The notes under the pieces: model-generated
The model's database searches: none
The model's input: the letters and a program-made list of their open reading frames with translations, nothing else
Told to the model about the DNA's origin: nothing
Position numbers and translations under genes: made by a program
Source: Pirellulaceae bacterium
GTDB taxonomy: Bacteria; Planctomycetota; Planctomycetia; Pirellulales; Pirellulaceae
Length of the DNA stretch: 64,000 nt
Assembly: GCA_020852965.1 (NCBI GenBank)
Contig: JADYZV010000059.1
Coordinates: 16,994 to 80,993 of the forward strand
Direction of reading: 5' to 3'
In this document: positions 29,763 to 37,903 of the stretch, piece by piece
How positions within the stretch are numbered: the first letter of the stretch is position 1
Layout: every line of letters begins with the position of its first letter

Positions 29763-31244
29763 ATGACACCCGCACCCGCACCCGCACCTCACGAACTCAG
29801 CCACAATCACCGCCTGCGCGACTTGCAGCAGCTTCTACCAGCCGATCGTTGGGAGTCGAGCGCGAGCGCATTGGCAGCTTTTCAAAGCGACGGCCTGACC
29901 GCCTTTGCCGTGCAGCCATTGGCTATAGTGACTCCGCAAACGGTCGACGAAGTGGTACAAGTGGTGCGTTGGTGCCATCAGCACAAGGTCCCCTTTGTAG
30001 CGCGTGGTAGCGGCACGAGTCTATCGGGCGGTTCATTACCGCATGCGGATGGTATTGTCATCGCACTCAATCGGCTCAACCGTATCGTGCGGCTTGATCT
30101 GCCCAACCGCTTGGCGGTGGTTGAACCGGGCGTGATCAATTCGAAGCTCACCGCAGCCGTCGAGCATGCGGGGCTGTATTATGCTCCCGATCCGAGCAGC
30201 CAGCAGGTGTGTACCATCGGCGGCAATATTGCTTTCAATTCGGGTGGGGCGCATTGCTTAAAGTACGGCATGACAAGCAATCACATTCTAGCCATGAAGG
30301 TGGTTTTGGCAGATGGCGCAGTCATCGAGGTGGGTTGCGAGGGGGGAGAGCAAATTGGCCCAGACGTACTCGGTTTGATGGTCGGCAGCGAAGGGCTATT
30401 GGGAATCGCGGTAGAAATCACGGTAAAACTACTTCCGAAGCCAGAAAGTTTTCATACGGTCTTGGCCGGCTATGGCGATCTACAGACGGCGGGTGCTGCG
30501 GTGGCCAAGATCATCGGTAGTGGTTTGTTGCCTGCTGCCATGGAGATCATGGATCGGCTGAGCATGCAAGCCGCTACGGCAGCCGTCGGTGCCAAGTATC
30601 CGGCCAACGCCGAAGCGGTGCTGATCGTCGAGCTCGATGGTAGTTGTGAGGCGGTTGCCGCCGAGCGCGGCCTGCTCGATCAACTGCTCGAAGAAAGCGG
30701 TGCCAGCCAAGTGATTGTGGCGGCGAGTGCCGCCGAGCGAGCCAAAATCTGGAAGGGCCGCAAGAGTGTCTTTTCCGCCGTCGGTCGGCTTAGTCCCGAC
30801 TTTATCGTACAAGACGGAGTCGTGCCGCGCAGCAAACTCGGCTTTGCCCTGACACAGATCGAACAACTCAGCCAAGAAGCTGGTATCAAGGTTGCCAACG
30901 TATTTCACGCGGGCGACGGGAATTTGCATCCGCTAATCATGTTCGATGGCCGTCAGCCGGGCGAATTGCATCGCGCTGAAGAACTGGCTGCGCGCATCGT
31001 GCAGGTCTGCATCGACCTCGGCGGTTCGATCACCGGCGAGCATGGTGTCGGAATGGAGAAGCGGCAATTCCTCTCGGGCATGTTCTCCGATGACTCGATC
31101 CACTGCATGCGTCGTATTCGCCTCGCCTGCGATCCGCATGAGGTCGCGAATCGCGGCAAGATGTTCCCCGATGCCGAGGCGCCAGCCCTGTCGATGTACG
31201 GACTGCATCCACTTGAAAAACAAGGGGTCATCAGCCGCATGTAG
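29763..31244 (+). CDS. glcD: FAD-linked glycolate/lactate oxidase subunit GlcD
   Basis: A 493-residue flavoprotein of the VAO family that oxidises glycolate to glyoxylate (or D-lactate to pyruvate). The FAD-binding domain has [18 protein letters not shown] and [19 protein letters not shown]; the C-terminal cap and substrate domain has [16 protein letters not shown] and [13 protein letters not shown], close to the GlcD consensus. The N-terminus is Pro/Ala-rich from a short CACCCG repeat. GlcE and GlcF genes are absent nearby. The preceding aminotransferase would take its glyoxylate. Confidence 0.92.
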   Translation: MTPAPAPAPHELSHNHRLRDLQQLLPADRWESSASALAAFQSDGLTAFAVQPLAIVTPQTVDEVVQVVRWCHQHKVPFVARGSGTSLSGGSLPHADGIVIALNRLNRIVRLDLPNRLAVVEPGVINSKLTAAVEHAGLYYAPDPSSQQVCTIGGNIAFNSGGAHCLKYGMTSNHILAMKVVLADGAVIEVGCEGGEQIGPDVLGLMVGSEGLLGIAVEITVKLLPKPESFHTVLAGYGDLQTAGAAVAKIIGSGLLPAAMEIMDRLSMQAATAAVGAKYPANAEAVLIVELDGSCEAVAAERGLLDQLLEESGASQVIVAASAAERAKIWKGRKSVFSAVGRLSPDFIVQDGVVPRSKLGFALTQIEQLSQEAGIKVANVFHAGDGNLHPLIMFDGRQPGELHRAEELAARIVQVCIDLGGSITGEHGVGMEKRQFLSGMFSDDSIHCMRRIRLACDPHEVANRGKMFPDAEAPALSMYGLHPLEKQGVISRM

Positions 31245-31307
31245 TCGCCCCACCAGCCCCACGTTCGATCTACCGGCATGAGCCAAAGTTTTGTAAGTAC
31301 GTAAGTA

Positions 31308-31344
31308 GCGGCCCCACGCCAGCTTGTCTGGCATGAGCCAAAGT
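31308..31344 (-). repeat. Family E repeat (GCCAGACAAGCTGGCGTGGG type)
   Basis: Read on the minus strand, this 37-bp stretch matches 60905-60941 with few changes. A half copy lies at about 31275-31290. Both sites are in gaps near gene ends. Confidence 0.7.
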
Positions 31345-31417
31345 CTTGATGGTAGATGCGACCGTTCGACTGCACGAAGCGGATGGATGGGGGCCGAAGC
31401 TGGCTAGCTACAAAACT

Positions 31418-31690
31418 GATTCACCAGCGAGGCAAGCTCGCAGGGGTCTAACAACGGATTCACCAGTGAGGCAAGCTCGTAGGGGTCTAACAACGGATTC
31501 ACCAGTGAGGCAAGCTCGTAGGGGTCTAACAACGGATTCACCAGCGAGGCAAGCTCGCAGGGGTCTAACAACGGATTCACCAGCGAGGCAAGCTCGCAGG
31601 GGGCTGACGACTGATTTACCAGCGAGGCAAAATCACAGCGGTCTAAGGCAAGATTTATCTGCGAGGCCAGCTCGCGACGGTCTCGGAAAA
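31418..31690 (+). repeat. Seven tandem 39-bp repeats upstream of lgt
   Basis: Units start at 31418, 31457, 31496, 31535, 31574, 31613 and 31652, exactly 39 bp apart. Each holds GCGAGGCAAGCTCGC, a small hairpin. Units 2 and 3 change both sides (GTGAG and CTCGT) so that pairing survives only as G-U wobbles; units 6 and 7 are more diverged. The array ends 16 bp before the lgt GTG. Most of the 462-bp gap 31245-31706 is repeats. Confidence 0.92.
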
Positions 31691-31706
31691 CTATTAGGAT
31701 TCATCT

Positions 31707-32987
31707 GTGCGCGACACATTGCTCTACATCCCCCACAAACTCTTCGGAATACCGCTGTTTGGCTTTGGCCTTCTGCTAGTGGGGCTAATCGTAGCAGCGG
31801 CGGTGTGGATTGTCTGGACACTACTGAGGAAGCGCGTCCCGGGTGAGGCGAGCCCTGCGAGCGAATTGTGGAGCGGCTTGCCCGTCTGGTTGGTGGCTAC
31901 GGCCATCGTGACTTTTGTTCTGCCGCAGATTGAACAGGTGGTTCCCAATGGCGAGCCGATCGGCCTACCGATACGTGGTTACGGAGTGATGGTGCTGCTG
32001 GGATTGTTGGCGGGTATTGGAATCACCATCGTGCGCGGCAAGCAATTGGGCATCGTGGCTGACGTCATCATTGGACTTGGCTTTTGGATGATGCTCGGCG
32101 GAATCGCTGGTGCCAGAATGTTCTACGTTGTGCAAAAGTGGAATGACAATCCACACTTGGATTTGCAGAATCGCTTGATCGATATCTTCAAATTGACCGA
32201 GGGAGGCTTGGTGATCTATGGCGGGGTGGTCGGAGGACTTTTAGCCGGCGCGATTTACTGTCGGCTGCAACGGCTGCCGATTACGGCTACGGCAGATTTG
32301 GTAGCTCCTGGGTTTTTGATTGGGTTATCGCTAGGGCGTATCGGCTGTTTGCTACATGGTTGCTGTTTTGGTGGCGTATGCACGGCCAACCTGCCCGCGA
32401 TTCACTTTCCGGCTGGCAGCGTACCCTATAACTCGCAGTTGGACTCCGGTGCTCTGCTGGGCATCGAGCTTGAGGGGACGCGCTCACCGCCGGGTGTGAT
32501 CGCCAAAATCCATCCAGGGAGTTTGGCCGAAAACGCCGAGTGGAAAGCGGGTCAGCGACTTGATGAAATCGATTGGGGAGCGTCGGGGGAACTGCCAGCA
32601 TCGCCTACCAGTCCGCCTCCGCTTCGGGCTGACGTGATTGTTGACGGCCAGCGGACGACATGGCAGTCGAGGCAATTGCCCGCCGAAAGTTTGCCGACGC
32701 ATCCCTCGCAGATTTACGCTTCGATCAACGCGTTACTGTTGTGCCTGCTGGTGTGGCAGCTACAACCGTTGCCCCAACGCGACGGAGTGACATTCTTGGT
32801 AGCTATCTTGCTCTATGCCCTGTCGCGCTTCTTGTTGGAGCTCGTGCGCAGTGACGAAGCGGGTCAGTTGGGAACTTCGCTCACAATCGCCCAATTGATT
32901 GCTGTGGGGAGCGGCTTAGTGGCCGGGATTGGATTGTTGGTACTTTGGCGGCGCCCGCGCGGCCGAGCTTGGAATTGGGCGGCTTAG
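31707..32987 (+). CDS. lgt: Prolipoprotein diacylglyceryl transferase with inserted PDZ-like segment
   Basis: A 426-residue membrane enzyme that transfers diacylglyceryl to the lipobox cysteine of prelipoproteins, the first step of lipoprotein maturation. Visible parts are GLPIRGYGVMVLLGLLAG, GGIAGARMFYV, GGLVIYGGVVGGLLAG, SLGRIGCLLHGCCFGG, THPSQIYASINALLL and FLLELVRSDE. About 95 residues (near 245-335) between the GCCFGG and HPSQIYA motifs are extra; GVIAKIHPGSLAENAEWKAG and LDEIDW resemble a PDZ fold. The start is GTG 31707 with AGGA seven bases upstream, close behind the tandem repeat array. Confidence 0.9.
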   Translation: MRDTLLYIPHKLFGIPLFGFGLLLVGLIVAAAVWIVWTLLRKRVPGEASPASELWSGLPVWLVATAIVTFVLPQIEQVVPNGEPIGLPIRGYGVMVLLGLLAGIGITIVRGKQLGIVADVIIGLGFWMMLGGIAGARMFYVVQKWNDNPHLDLQNRLIDIFKLTEGGLVIYGGVVGGLLAGAIYCRLQRLPITATADLVAPGFLIGLSLGRIGCLLHGCCFGGVCTANLPAIHFPAGSVPYNSQLDSGALLGIELEGTRSPPGVIAKIHPGSLAENAEWKAGQRLDEIDWGASGELPASPTSPPPLRADVIVDGQRTTWQSRQLPAESLPTHPSQIYASINALLLCLLVWQLQPLPQRDGVTFLVAILLYALSRFLLELVRSDEAGQLGTSLTIAQLIAVGSGLVAGIGLLVLWRRPRGRAWNWAA

Positions 32988-33018
32988 AAACGCGGCGAAT
33001 CATAGTAAGAGTTTTGCG

Positions 33019-33276
33019 CTACTGCTTTTCAGTAAGCAGTCTGGCCACCAATTCGGGGCTGTCTTGCTCGCGTAGATGAGCGATCTGCGTGGTGGGAATT
33101 CCGGCTTTTTCTAAACTCTTAGCAAGCGCCTCCCAGACTTTCACTCGTTTTTTTCCTTCGGATAGATACAGTTCCGTCACCAACTCTTGGGCGCGCTGCA
33201 ATCCGATGTGGTCGAGATTGTCGTAGTAACGCTTGATGACTTTTTGTTGGAACTTCGAATGCGTGCGTTCAGCCAT
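33019..33276 (-). CDS. Conserved-looking 85-residue hypothetical protein
   Basis: A small, charged, mostly helical protein (MAERTHSKFQQKVIKRYYDN to ELVARLLTEKQ) with no membrane segment, cysteine or known motif. Codon use resembles real genes of the window, and the pattern of alternating hydrophobic residues (LQRAQELVTELYLSEGKKRVKVWEALAKSL) suggests a compact helical fold. It faces lgt tail to tail with 31 bp between. I do not recognise a function. Confidence 0.65.
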   Translation of the reverse strand: MAERTHSKFQQKVIKRYYDNLDHIGLQRAQELVTELYLSEGKKRVKVWEALAKSLEKAGIPTTQIAHLREQDSPELVARLLTEKQ

Positions 33277-33877
33277 GTTGGGTGGGCCTCATCGTCGGGG
33301 ACAGTAATGAATAACTGGTGGTTTAAAGTCGTCTTTCGCGGGGCGTATGACGACTTGGGGTTGCTCGGCAGATTCAGTCTTCTCCAGTATCGTATCCATC
33401 ATCGTCGAGTCGCAAACGGCAGTTGACTGATTTCTGGCAAATTTGGTTTGGGTTCGTCGTGGATCGCTCCGCCGGTCGATTGCTTTTGGGACTGCCCATT
33501 CGGATATGTCGACTTCCCGCCGATCGCCACTATCATTTTCCGTTTTATCCTACTCGTGCTCGATATTCCAACGCGGCTTCGACTACGAAAAATGACCAAA
33601 TTAGAGCGGCAGACCTACGGTGCGGCCAGCGACGATTGTCACGCTGAAATGGGTGGAAGGACCTAAACACCCTCCTGCGAGCCTCTGTGGCCCCCCGCGA
33701 TGGACATTCACCCCGAAGGTGGTGTTCTCTCGATATGGCACTTTCAGCCCCGCAAATCAACGCTAAAGTCCGCCTGGGCGGCGCTCTCGGAAGCCGGAGG
33801 GAGGATATTTGCGGTCACTCCAAGAATCCAATTGTAGGGCTCTTGCGTTTCCACCAGGGGAGATCAAGATTGGCAGG
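33277..33877. other. 600-bp region with a possible small or broken gene
   Basis: On the plus strand, 33307-33426 begins MNNWWFKVVFRGAYDDLGLL, protein-like at first, and then runs into a stop. A different frame (about 33427-33666) gives a 70-80-residue sequence with PPIATIIFRFILLVLDIP, a possible membrane helix, but no good start codon or ribosome site. The two could be parts of one frameshifted gene. No other feature is seen to 33877. Confidence 0.35.
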
Positions 33878-34567
33878 ATGGAAACCTCCCGAAGTCAGCG
33901 CGCGATGCAATCGCTGCGGCGCGAGAAACACGTAATCCTGCCGAGCTTGCTCCAATGCGATTTCGGCAATTTGCAACGCGAGATCGAACAGCTTGAAGCG
34001 GCTGGGGTACGCGGATTGCACTTGGATGTCATGGATGGGCATTTTGTGCCGAACTTGTCGTACGGTATGCCTATTGTGGCTGGGGTTCGCAAGCTGACGA
34101 GCTTACCGATCGACGTACACTTGATGCTGTCCGAGCCGTCGAAGTACGTACGGCAATTTGCCGAGGCGGGGGCGGACAACTTGACCATTCACGCCGAAGT
34201 CTCCGAGGATGTCGGTGCTACGCTGGAGTTGATTCGCTCGGCTGGCACTGGGGTTGGGTTGGCCATCAACCCAGATACTGCTCTCAGCTCGATTGAGCAG
34301 ATCTTGCCATTATGTGACTTGCTGCTAATTATGAGTGTTAATGCTGGCTTTGGCGGCCAAGCATTCAATCCGGTTGCGTTGGATAAATTGAAAGCGGCGC
34401 AACGGGGCTTTCCTGAGTTGCTTCTTGAGGTCGACGGTGGTGTCAATTTGACGACTATCGCCAAGTGCCAACAAGCGGGTGCGAGCCTGTTTGTAGTGGG
34501 GTCAGCGATTTTTGGACAATCCAACTATCGAACTGCCCTCGAGCAGTTGAATGCGGCTTTGAGTTGA
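33878..34567 (+). CDS. rpe: Ribulose-phosphate 3-epimerase
   Basis: A 229-residue TIM-barrel enzyme of the pentose phosphate pathway interconverting ribulose 5-phosphate and xylulose 5-phosphate. Family motifs are ILPSLLQCDFGNLQREI, LHLDVMDGHFVPNLSYG, PIDVHLMLSEP, VNAGFGGQAF and LLEVDGGVNLTTI, with metal-binding His and Asp residues present. The start is uncertain: ATG 33878 has GGGAG about 17 bases upstream, ATG 33905 is closer to where homology starts. A phosphatase-fold gene follows 28 bp downstream. Confidence 0.92.
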   Translation: METSRSQRAMQSLRREKHVILPSLLQCDFGNLQREIEQLEAAGVRGLHLDVMDGHFVPNLSYGMPIVAGVRKLTSLPIDVHLMLSEPSKYVRQFAEAGADNLTIHAEVSEDVGATLELIRSAGTGVGLAINPDTALSSIEQILPLCDLLLIMSVNAGFGGQAFNPVALDKLKAAQRGFPELLLEVDGGVNLTTIAKCQQAGASLFVVGSAIFGQSNYRTALEQLNAALS

Positions 34568-34595
34568 AACGTTTCACTTTTTTTGACGAGTAGGC

Positions 34596-35195
34596 ATGAT
34601 TGAAGTACTGTTGATTCGACCAGGTTCTACGACCTTTGACCAAGAGGGGCGCATCAAGGGCTCGCTTGACATTCCGCTAAGTGCTGAGGGGGAAGTGCAA
34701 GCCGAAGCGCTGTCGCGCAGTTTGGCGGAGGTCAAGCTCGATTGCTTGTATGTGGCTCCCTGCGAGTCGGCGCTGCGGTCGGCGGAGCGGATTGGCGATC
34801 GCAACTTTTGCAAACAAAAGACGCTCGACTGCCTGCGCAATTTGAACCATGGCTTGTGGCAGGGCAAGTTGGTTTCAGAAGTTCGTCGCTTGCAACCCAA
34901 GGTTTATCGCCAATTCCAAGAGCATCCCGCCGACGTTTGTCCTCCTGAGGGAGAGACGGTGCAGGCCGCTCATGAACGGGTCAAGGCGATGATAGCAAAA
35001 CTCAAGAAACGACACAGCGGCGGACGCATCGGCTTGCTCGTCCCACAACCCATGGCCTCGATCGTGCGTTATGCCCTGGTTGGTGGTAGTCTAGGAGACC
35101 TGTGGAAATCAGAACTGGACTTCGGGACTTATGAAACCCTGGAATTCCAACCGCAGCAAGCTCTGGCCGGCTTGTCGATTCTGGCGGCAGTTTAG
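34596..35195 (+). CDS. Histidine-phosphatase-fold protein lacking both catalytic histidines
   Basis: A 199-residue phosphoglycerate-mutase-like fold. The N-terminal motif that normally reads R-H-G-E/Q-T is RPGST (R8-P9-G10), so the phospho-accepting histidine is proline. The C-terminal V-S-H-G motif reads LVPQPMAS, with glutamine at position 151 in place of the second histidine. Other family features remain (IPLSAEGEVQAEAL, LYVAPCESALRSAERI, RNLNHGLWQGK, CPPEGETV). It is therefore probably inactive as a phosphatase and may bind a ligand or partner. It sits between rpe and accD. Confidence 0.85.
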   Translation: MIEVLLIRPGSTTFDQEGRIKGSLDIPLSAEGEVQAEALSRSLAEVKLDCLYVAPCESALRSAERIGDRNFCKQKTLDCLRNLNHGLWQGKLVSEVRRLQPKVYRQFQEHPADVCPPEGETVQAAHERVKAMIAKLKKRHSGGRIGLLVPQPMASIVRYALVGGSLGDLWKSELDFGTYETLEFQPQQALAGLSILAAV

Positions 35196-35294
35196 TGGTA
35201 ATGGATTTACCTGTGGGCAGATACCTGCAGTGAATCAGTTTGAGTTACACTGTGGGAAGTCGAATTCGATTCCAATCGCGGATTATAACAGGCC

Positions 35295-36152
35295 ATGGCG
35301 CAACTAGACTCGGCAGAGATAGACGCAACGAATAGTAAGTCCGCAGCGATGCGCAAGCGGCCGGTTCCGGATGGCGTATGGGTCAAATGCCCTGGCTGCT
35401 CGGCGACCATCTATCGCAAGGAAGCGGAGCGTTTACAAAATGTTTGCCCCAAGTGCCAGTATCACTTCTATGTCTCTGCCATAGAGCGGATTGGGCAAGT
35501 GCTCGACGAGGGGACGTTCGAGGAGTGGGATGGCCACTTGCGACCGACCGACCCGCTGCACTTTTCGGACAAGAAGCGTTATGCCGATCGTCTGCTCGAA
35601 GAGCAAGCCCGCACCGGTTTGACCGACGCGGCACTGACCGGTTGTGGGATGATACGCGCCCGACGTGTGGCGATTGGCGTAACCGATTCGGCGTTCATCA
35701 TGGGGAGCATGGGGTCGGTCGTGGGCGAGCGACTAACGCGATTGGCCGAACGGGCCACCGCGCAGAAATTGCCTCTGATCATCATCAGCGGATCGGGAGG
35801 GGGCGCGCGCATGCACGAAGGCATTTTGTCATTGATGCAAATGGCCAAGGTTTCCGCAGCCCTGTCGCGTTATCATGCGGCAGGTGGGCTATATATTTCC
35901 GTATTGACCAATCCCACCATGGGAGGCGTCGCCGCAAGTTTCGCTTCACTGGGAGATCTGGTTTTTGCCGAGCCCAAAGCGCTCATCGGTTTTGCTGGCC
36001 CGCGCACGATTAAAGCCACGATCAAGATCGAGTTGCCCGAGGGCTTTCAAACGAGCGAGTTTCTGCTTGAGCACGGTTACATTGACCGCATCGTCGATCG
36101 CAACCGCCTCAAGAACGAGATCGCGCGGGCGATCGACTATTGCGGAAAGTAG
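35295..36152 (+). CDS. accD: Acetyl-CoA carboxylase carboxyltransferase subunit beta
   Basis: A 285-residue subunit that, with AccA, transfers the carboxyl group from biotin to acetyl-CoA to make malonyl-CoA for fatty acid synthesis. The N-terminal zinc ribbon is [20 protein letters not shown] followed by PKC. The crotonase-like core has [28 protein letters not shown] and [11 protein letters not shown]. It is full length for the family. A Ser/Thr kinase gene begins 9 bp after its stop and is probably co-transcribed. Confidence 0.95.
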   Translation: MAQLDSAEIDATNSKSAAMRKRPVPDGVWVKCPGCSATIYRKEAERLQNVCPKCQYHFYVSAIERIGQVLDEGTFEEWDGHLRPTDPLHFSDKKRYADRLLEEQARTGLTDAALTGCGMIRARRVAIGVTDSAFIMGSMGSVVGERLTRLAERATAQKLPLIIISGSGGGARMHEGILSLMQMAKVSAALSRYHAAGGLYISVLTNPTMGGVAASFASLGDLVFAEPKALIGFAGPRTIKATIKIELPEGFQTSEFLLEHGYIDRIVDRNRLKNEIARAIDYCGK

Positions 36153-36161
36153 CCGATCGAC

Positions 36162-37085
36162 ATGGGATTTCTTGACAAGTTCGGTTTCGGCTCGAAATCT
36201 AGAAGCGGCGACAGCGCAGGGAAGAAGTCGCTCAAGTCGAATCGGAAGGTTGACATTGACGAACGCTTCGAGCGACTGCGCACTGCCGTCAGCGGTACGA
36301 TGAGTAAATTCTACGCTGCTCGCGACCGCGAGAATGACACGGTCGTCGGACTAAAGCTATGCGACTTGGAAAAATTTACTTTCTTTGAAAGCCGCTTTCG
36401 AGGATTGAATAAGCCTTCCGAAGGCGAAATCTCTGCACAGATGGTGCATCCCAACATCATCCGCACGCTCGAATATGGACTGTCGACCAAAAACGAACCC
36501 TACTTGATTTTGGAGTTCATCGACGGTCCCGGATTGAATACGCTTATTCATGCCCGCGACGAAGAGCGACTCGCTGGAAAACGTATGAGCTTGATCCATC
36601 AAATGGCCGACGCCTTGCACTATGTACACCAGCAAGGTTTCATTCACCGTGACATCTGCCCTCGCAACTTTATCTGTTCGACCGACATCGAGACCATCAA
36701 ATTGATCGACTTTGGCTTGAGCGTCCCTGCCACAGAGCCTTTCATGCGACCGGGCAATCGCACGGGTACGCCGCTGTATATGGCTCCTGAAATTGTGCGT
36801 CGTCGCGCGACCGATCAACGCCTGGACATCTTTGCATTTGGAATATCGATCTATCAGTTGCTGACGTTTGAACTTCCTTGGCCGGTCGGTGATGCCAGCG
36901 CGCTGGCTGCGCTTAATCACGACATTGCCCACCCCAAGAGCATTTTTGATTACCGTCCCGATCTGGACAAGAACCTCGGTGCCGCCATCATGCGCTGCAT
37001 CCGTGCCAGCCCGCAGGATCGCTTCCCAAACATGGGCGACCTCGTCAAGACTTTGAGCTCCATCCGCTCCGAATCTGCAGTTTGA
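36162..37085 (+). CDS. Serine/threonine protein kinase
   Basis: A 307-residue soluble Hanks-type kinase with no membrane segment. After a basic 40-residue N-terminus come the VVGLKL lysine strand, HPNIIRTLEYGL, the hinge LILEFIDG, catalytic loop HRDICPRNF (normally HRDxKPxN, so the usual lysine is cysteine), metal motif DFGLS, and APEIV. The glycine-rich loop is weak. The HRD-loop lysine loss may lower or alter activity. Position right after accD suggests control of fatty acid synthesis, but that is inference. Confidence 0.88.
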   Translation: MGFLDKFGFGSKSRSGDSAGKKSLKSNRKVDIDERFERLRTAVSGTMSKFYAARDRENDTVVGLKLCDLEKFTFFESRFRGLNKPSEGEISAQMVHPNIIRTLEYGLSTKNEPYLILEFIDGPGLNTLIHARDEERLAGKRMSLIHQMADALHYVHQQGFIHRDICPRNFICSTDIETIKLIDFGLSVPATEPFMRPGNRTGTPLYMAPEIVRRRATDQRLDIFAFGISIYQLLTFELPWPVGDASALAALNHDIAHPKSIFDYRPDLDKNLGAAIMRCIRASPQDRFPNMGDLVKTLSSIRSESAV

Positions 37086-37093
37086 TTGTTTTG

Positions 37094-37351
37094 CCCGCGA
37101 ATCACGCGAATCAGCGCGAATTTTAAATCAGTTGCTGGGGGGCCTAATGCCTGAGAAATATGCCTGAGAAATCAGCCGTTTTCACCAATGCAATGATATC
37201 CAGCGAGTAGTCTGCTTTAGCGCGTCAGCGCGCAGAGGTGAGTCAGCACAACCGGGACGGTCGGCCCTCGCGTTCTTCACCTTCACCAGTGCCGCCTGGT
37301 CGTTTTGGTTGGCACATCTCCCTATTCGCGTTGATTCGCGTGATGCGTGGG
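37094..37351. mobile_element. 258-bp segment bounded by 27-bp imperfect inverted repeats
   Basis: The left arm (37094-37120, CCCGCGAATCACGCGAATC and following) and right arm (37325-37351) are inverted copies with four differences. The interior has no gene and its right edge is 3 bp from the stop codon of the LigD-N-like gene. It may be a non-autonomous element or two independent copies of a common dispersed repeat. Confidence 0.55.
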
Positions 37352-37354
37352 CAG

Positions 37355-37846
37355 TCAATTTTCTGGGCGCGAATGCTGAGTCCAATGCCAGCTATCGATG
37401 TGCAATTGGGTAGCTTGGCCGACTCGGCAAGCGATGTAATGGAACTCTGCTGTTAGTTCAGCGGAATGGAGTTGGCAGTGGACCGGCCCGCTGGTCTGGG
37501 ACGCTTGGCAGATGGCTTGGCCTGCGGCGATGCGGTGCACCTTTCCGCGGTTGCCTGCTTGCTTATTGGTGTCTTTATTGTCTGAGCTGGTCTGGGCGGG
37601 TGGATCGATGACTCCTTCGTAGTCAAGATAATGTCGGCGGTGATCGGCCAGTCGCGTGGTGGGCCATGCGACGCGGGCGGAGTTCGATACATTTCCCGGG
37701 AGCGATTGCAGCTCGAATGTCAAGAGGAAATCGCCCGCTTCGATCATTAAATCCCAGTGAGATTTGCGCGACGAGTGGTCTGGCAGTGTGTGCTGTAGTA
37801 GGACAAATCGCACGGAGTTGGGTTTAGCCCGGTCTTCAAATTCCAT
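37355..37846 (-). CDS. LigD N-terminal (DNA polymerase ligase, 3'-phosphoesterase-like) domain protein
   Basis: A 163-residue protein matching the LigD N-terminal 3'-phosphoesterase-like fold: FVLLQHTLPDHSSRKSHWDL carries the H-x-A/T and H-x-D-L residues, followed by ARVAWPTTRLADHRRHYLDYEG and GNRGKVHRIAAGQ. A Gln/Asn/Lys-rich loop of about 17 residues interrupts the YEG and GNRG motifs. Stand-alone versions are common in planctomycetes; the role in DNA end processing is inferred from the family. ATG 37846 is chosen; the frame continues upstream. It is divergent from uvrA with 57 bp between, so the two may share a promoter region. Confidence 0.75.
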   Translation of the reverse strand: MEFEDRAKPNSVRFVLLQHTLPDHSSRKSHWDLMIEAGDFLLTFELQSLPGNVSNSARVAWPTTRLADHRRHYLDYEGVIDPPAQTSSDNKDTNKQAGNRGKVHRIAAGQAICQASQTSGPVHCQLHSAELTAEFHYIACRVGQATQLHIDSWHWTQHSRPEN

Positions 37847-37903
37847 ATAATTTCTTACAATACAAGGTTTCGCCCGAAGTCTATCCGCTGAAGTCGAGAC
37901 CCT

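Noticed and set aside
31418..31690. CRISPR array
   Set aside because: The 39-bp units are directly adjacent with no unique spacers, and no cas gene is nearby.
31346..31846. 166-residue open frame across the 39-bp tandem repeats
   Set aside because: It is mostly repeat translation (TDSPARQARRGLT units) and overlaps the well-supported lgt start in another frame; no ribosome site is seen.
33399..33599. 66-residue minus-strand open frame
   Set aside because: It has no recognised motif or ribosome site and overlaps the equally weak plus-strand candidate.
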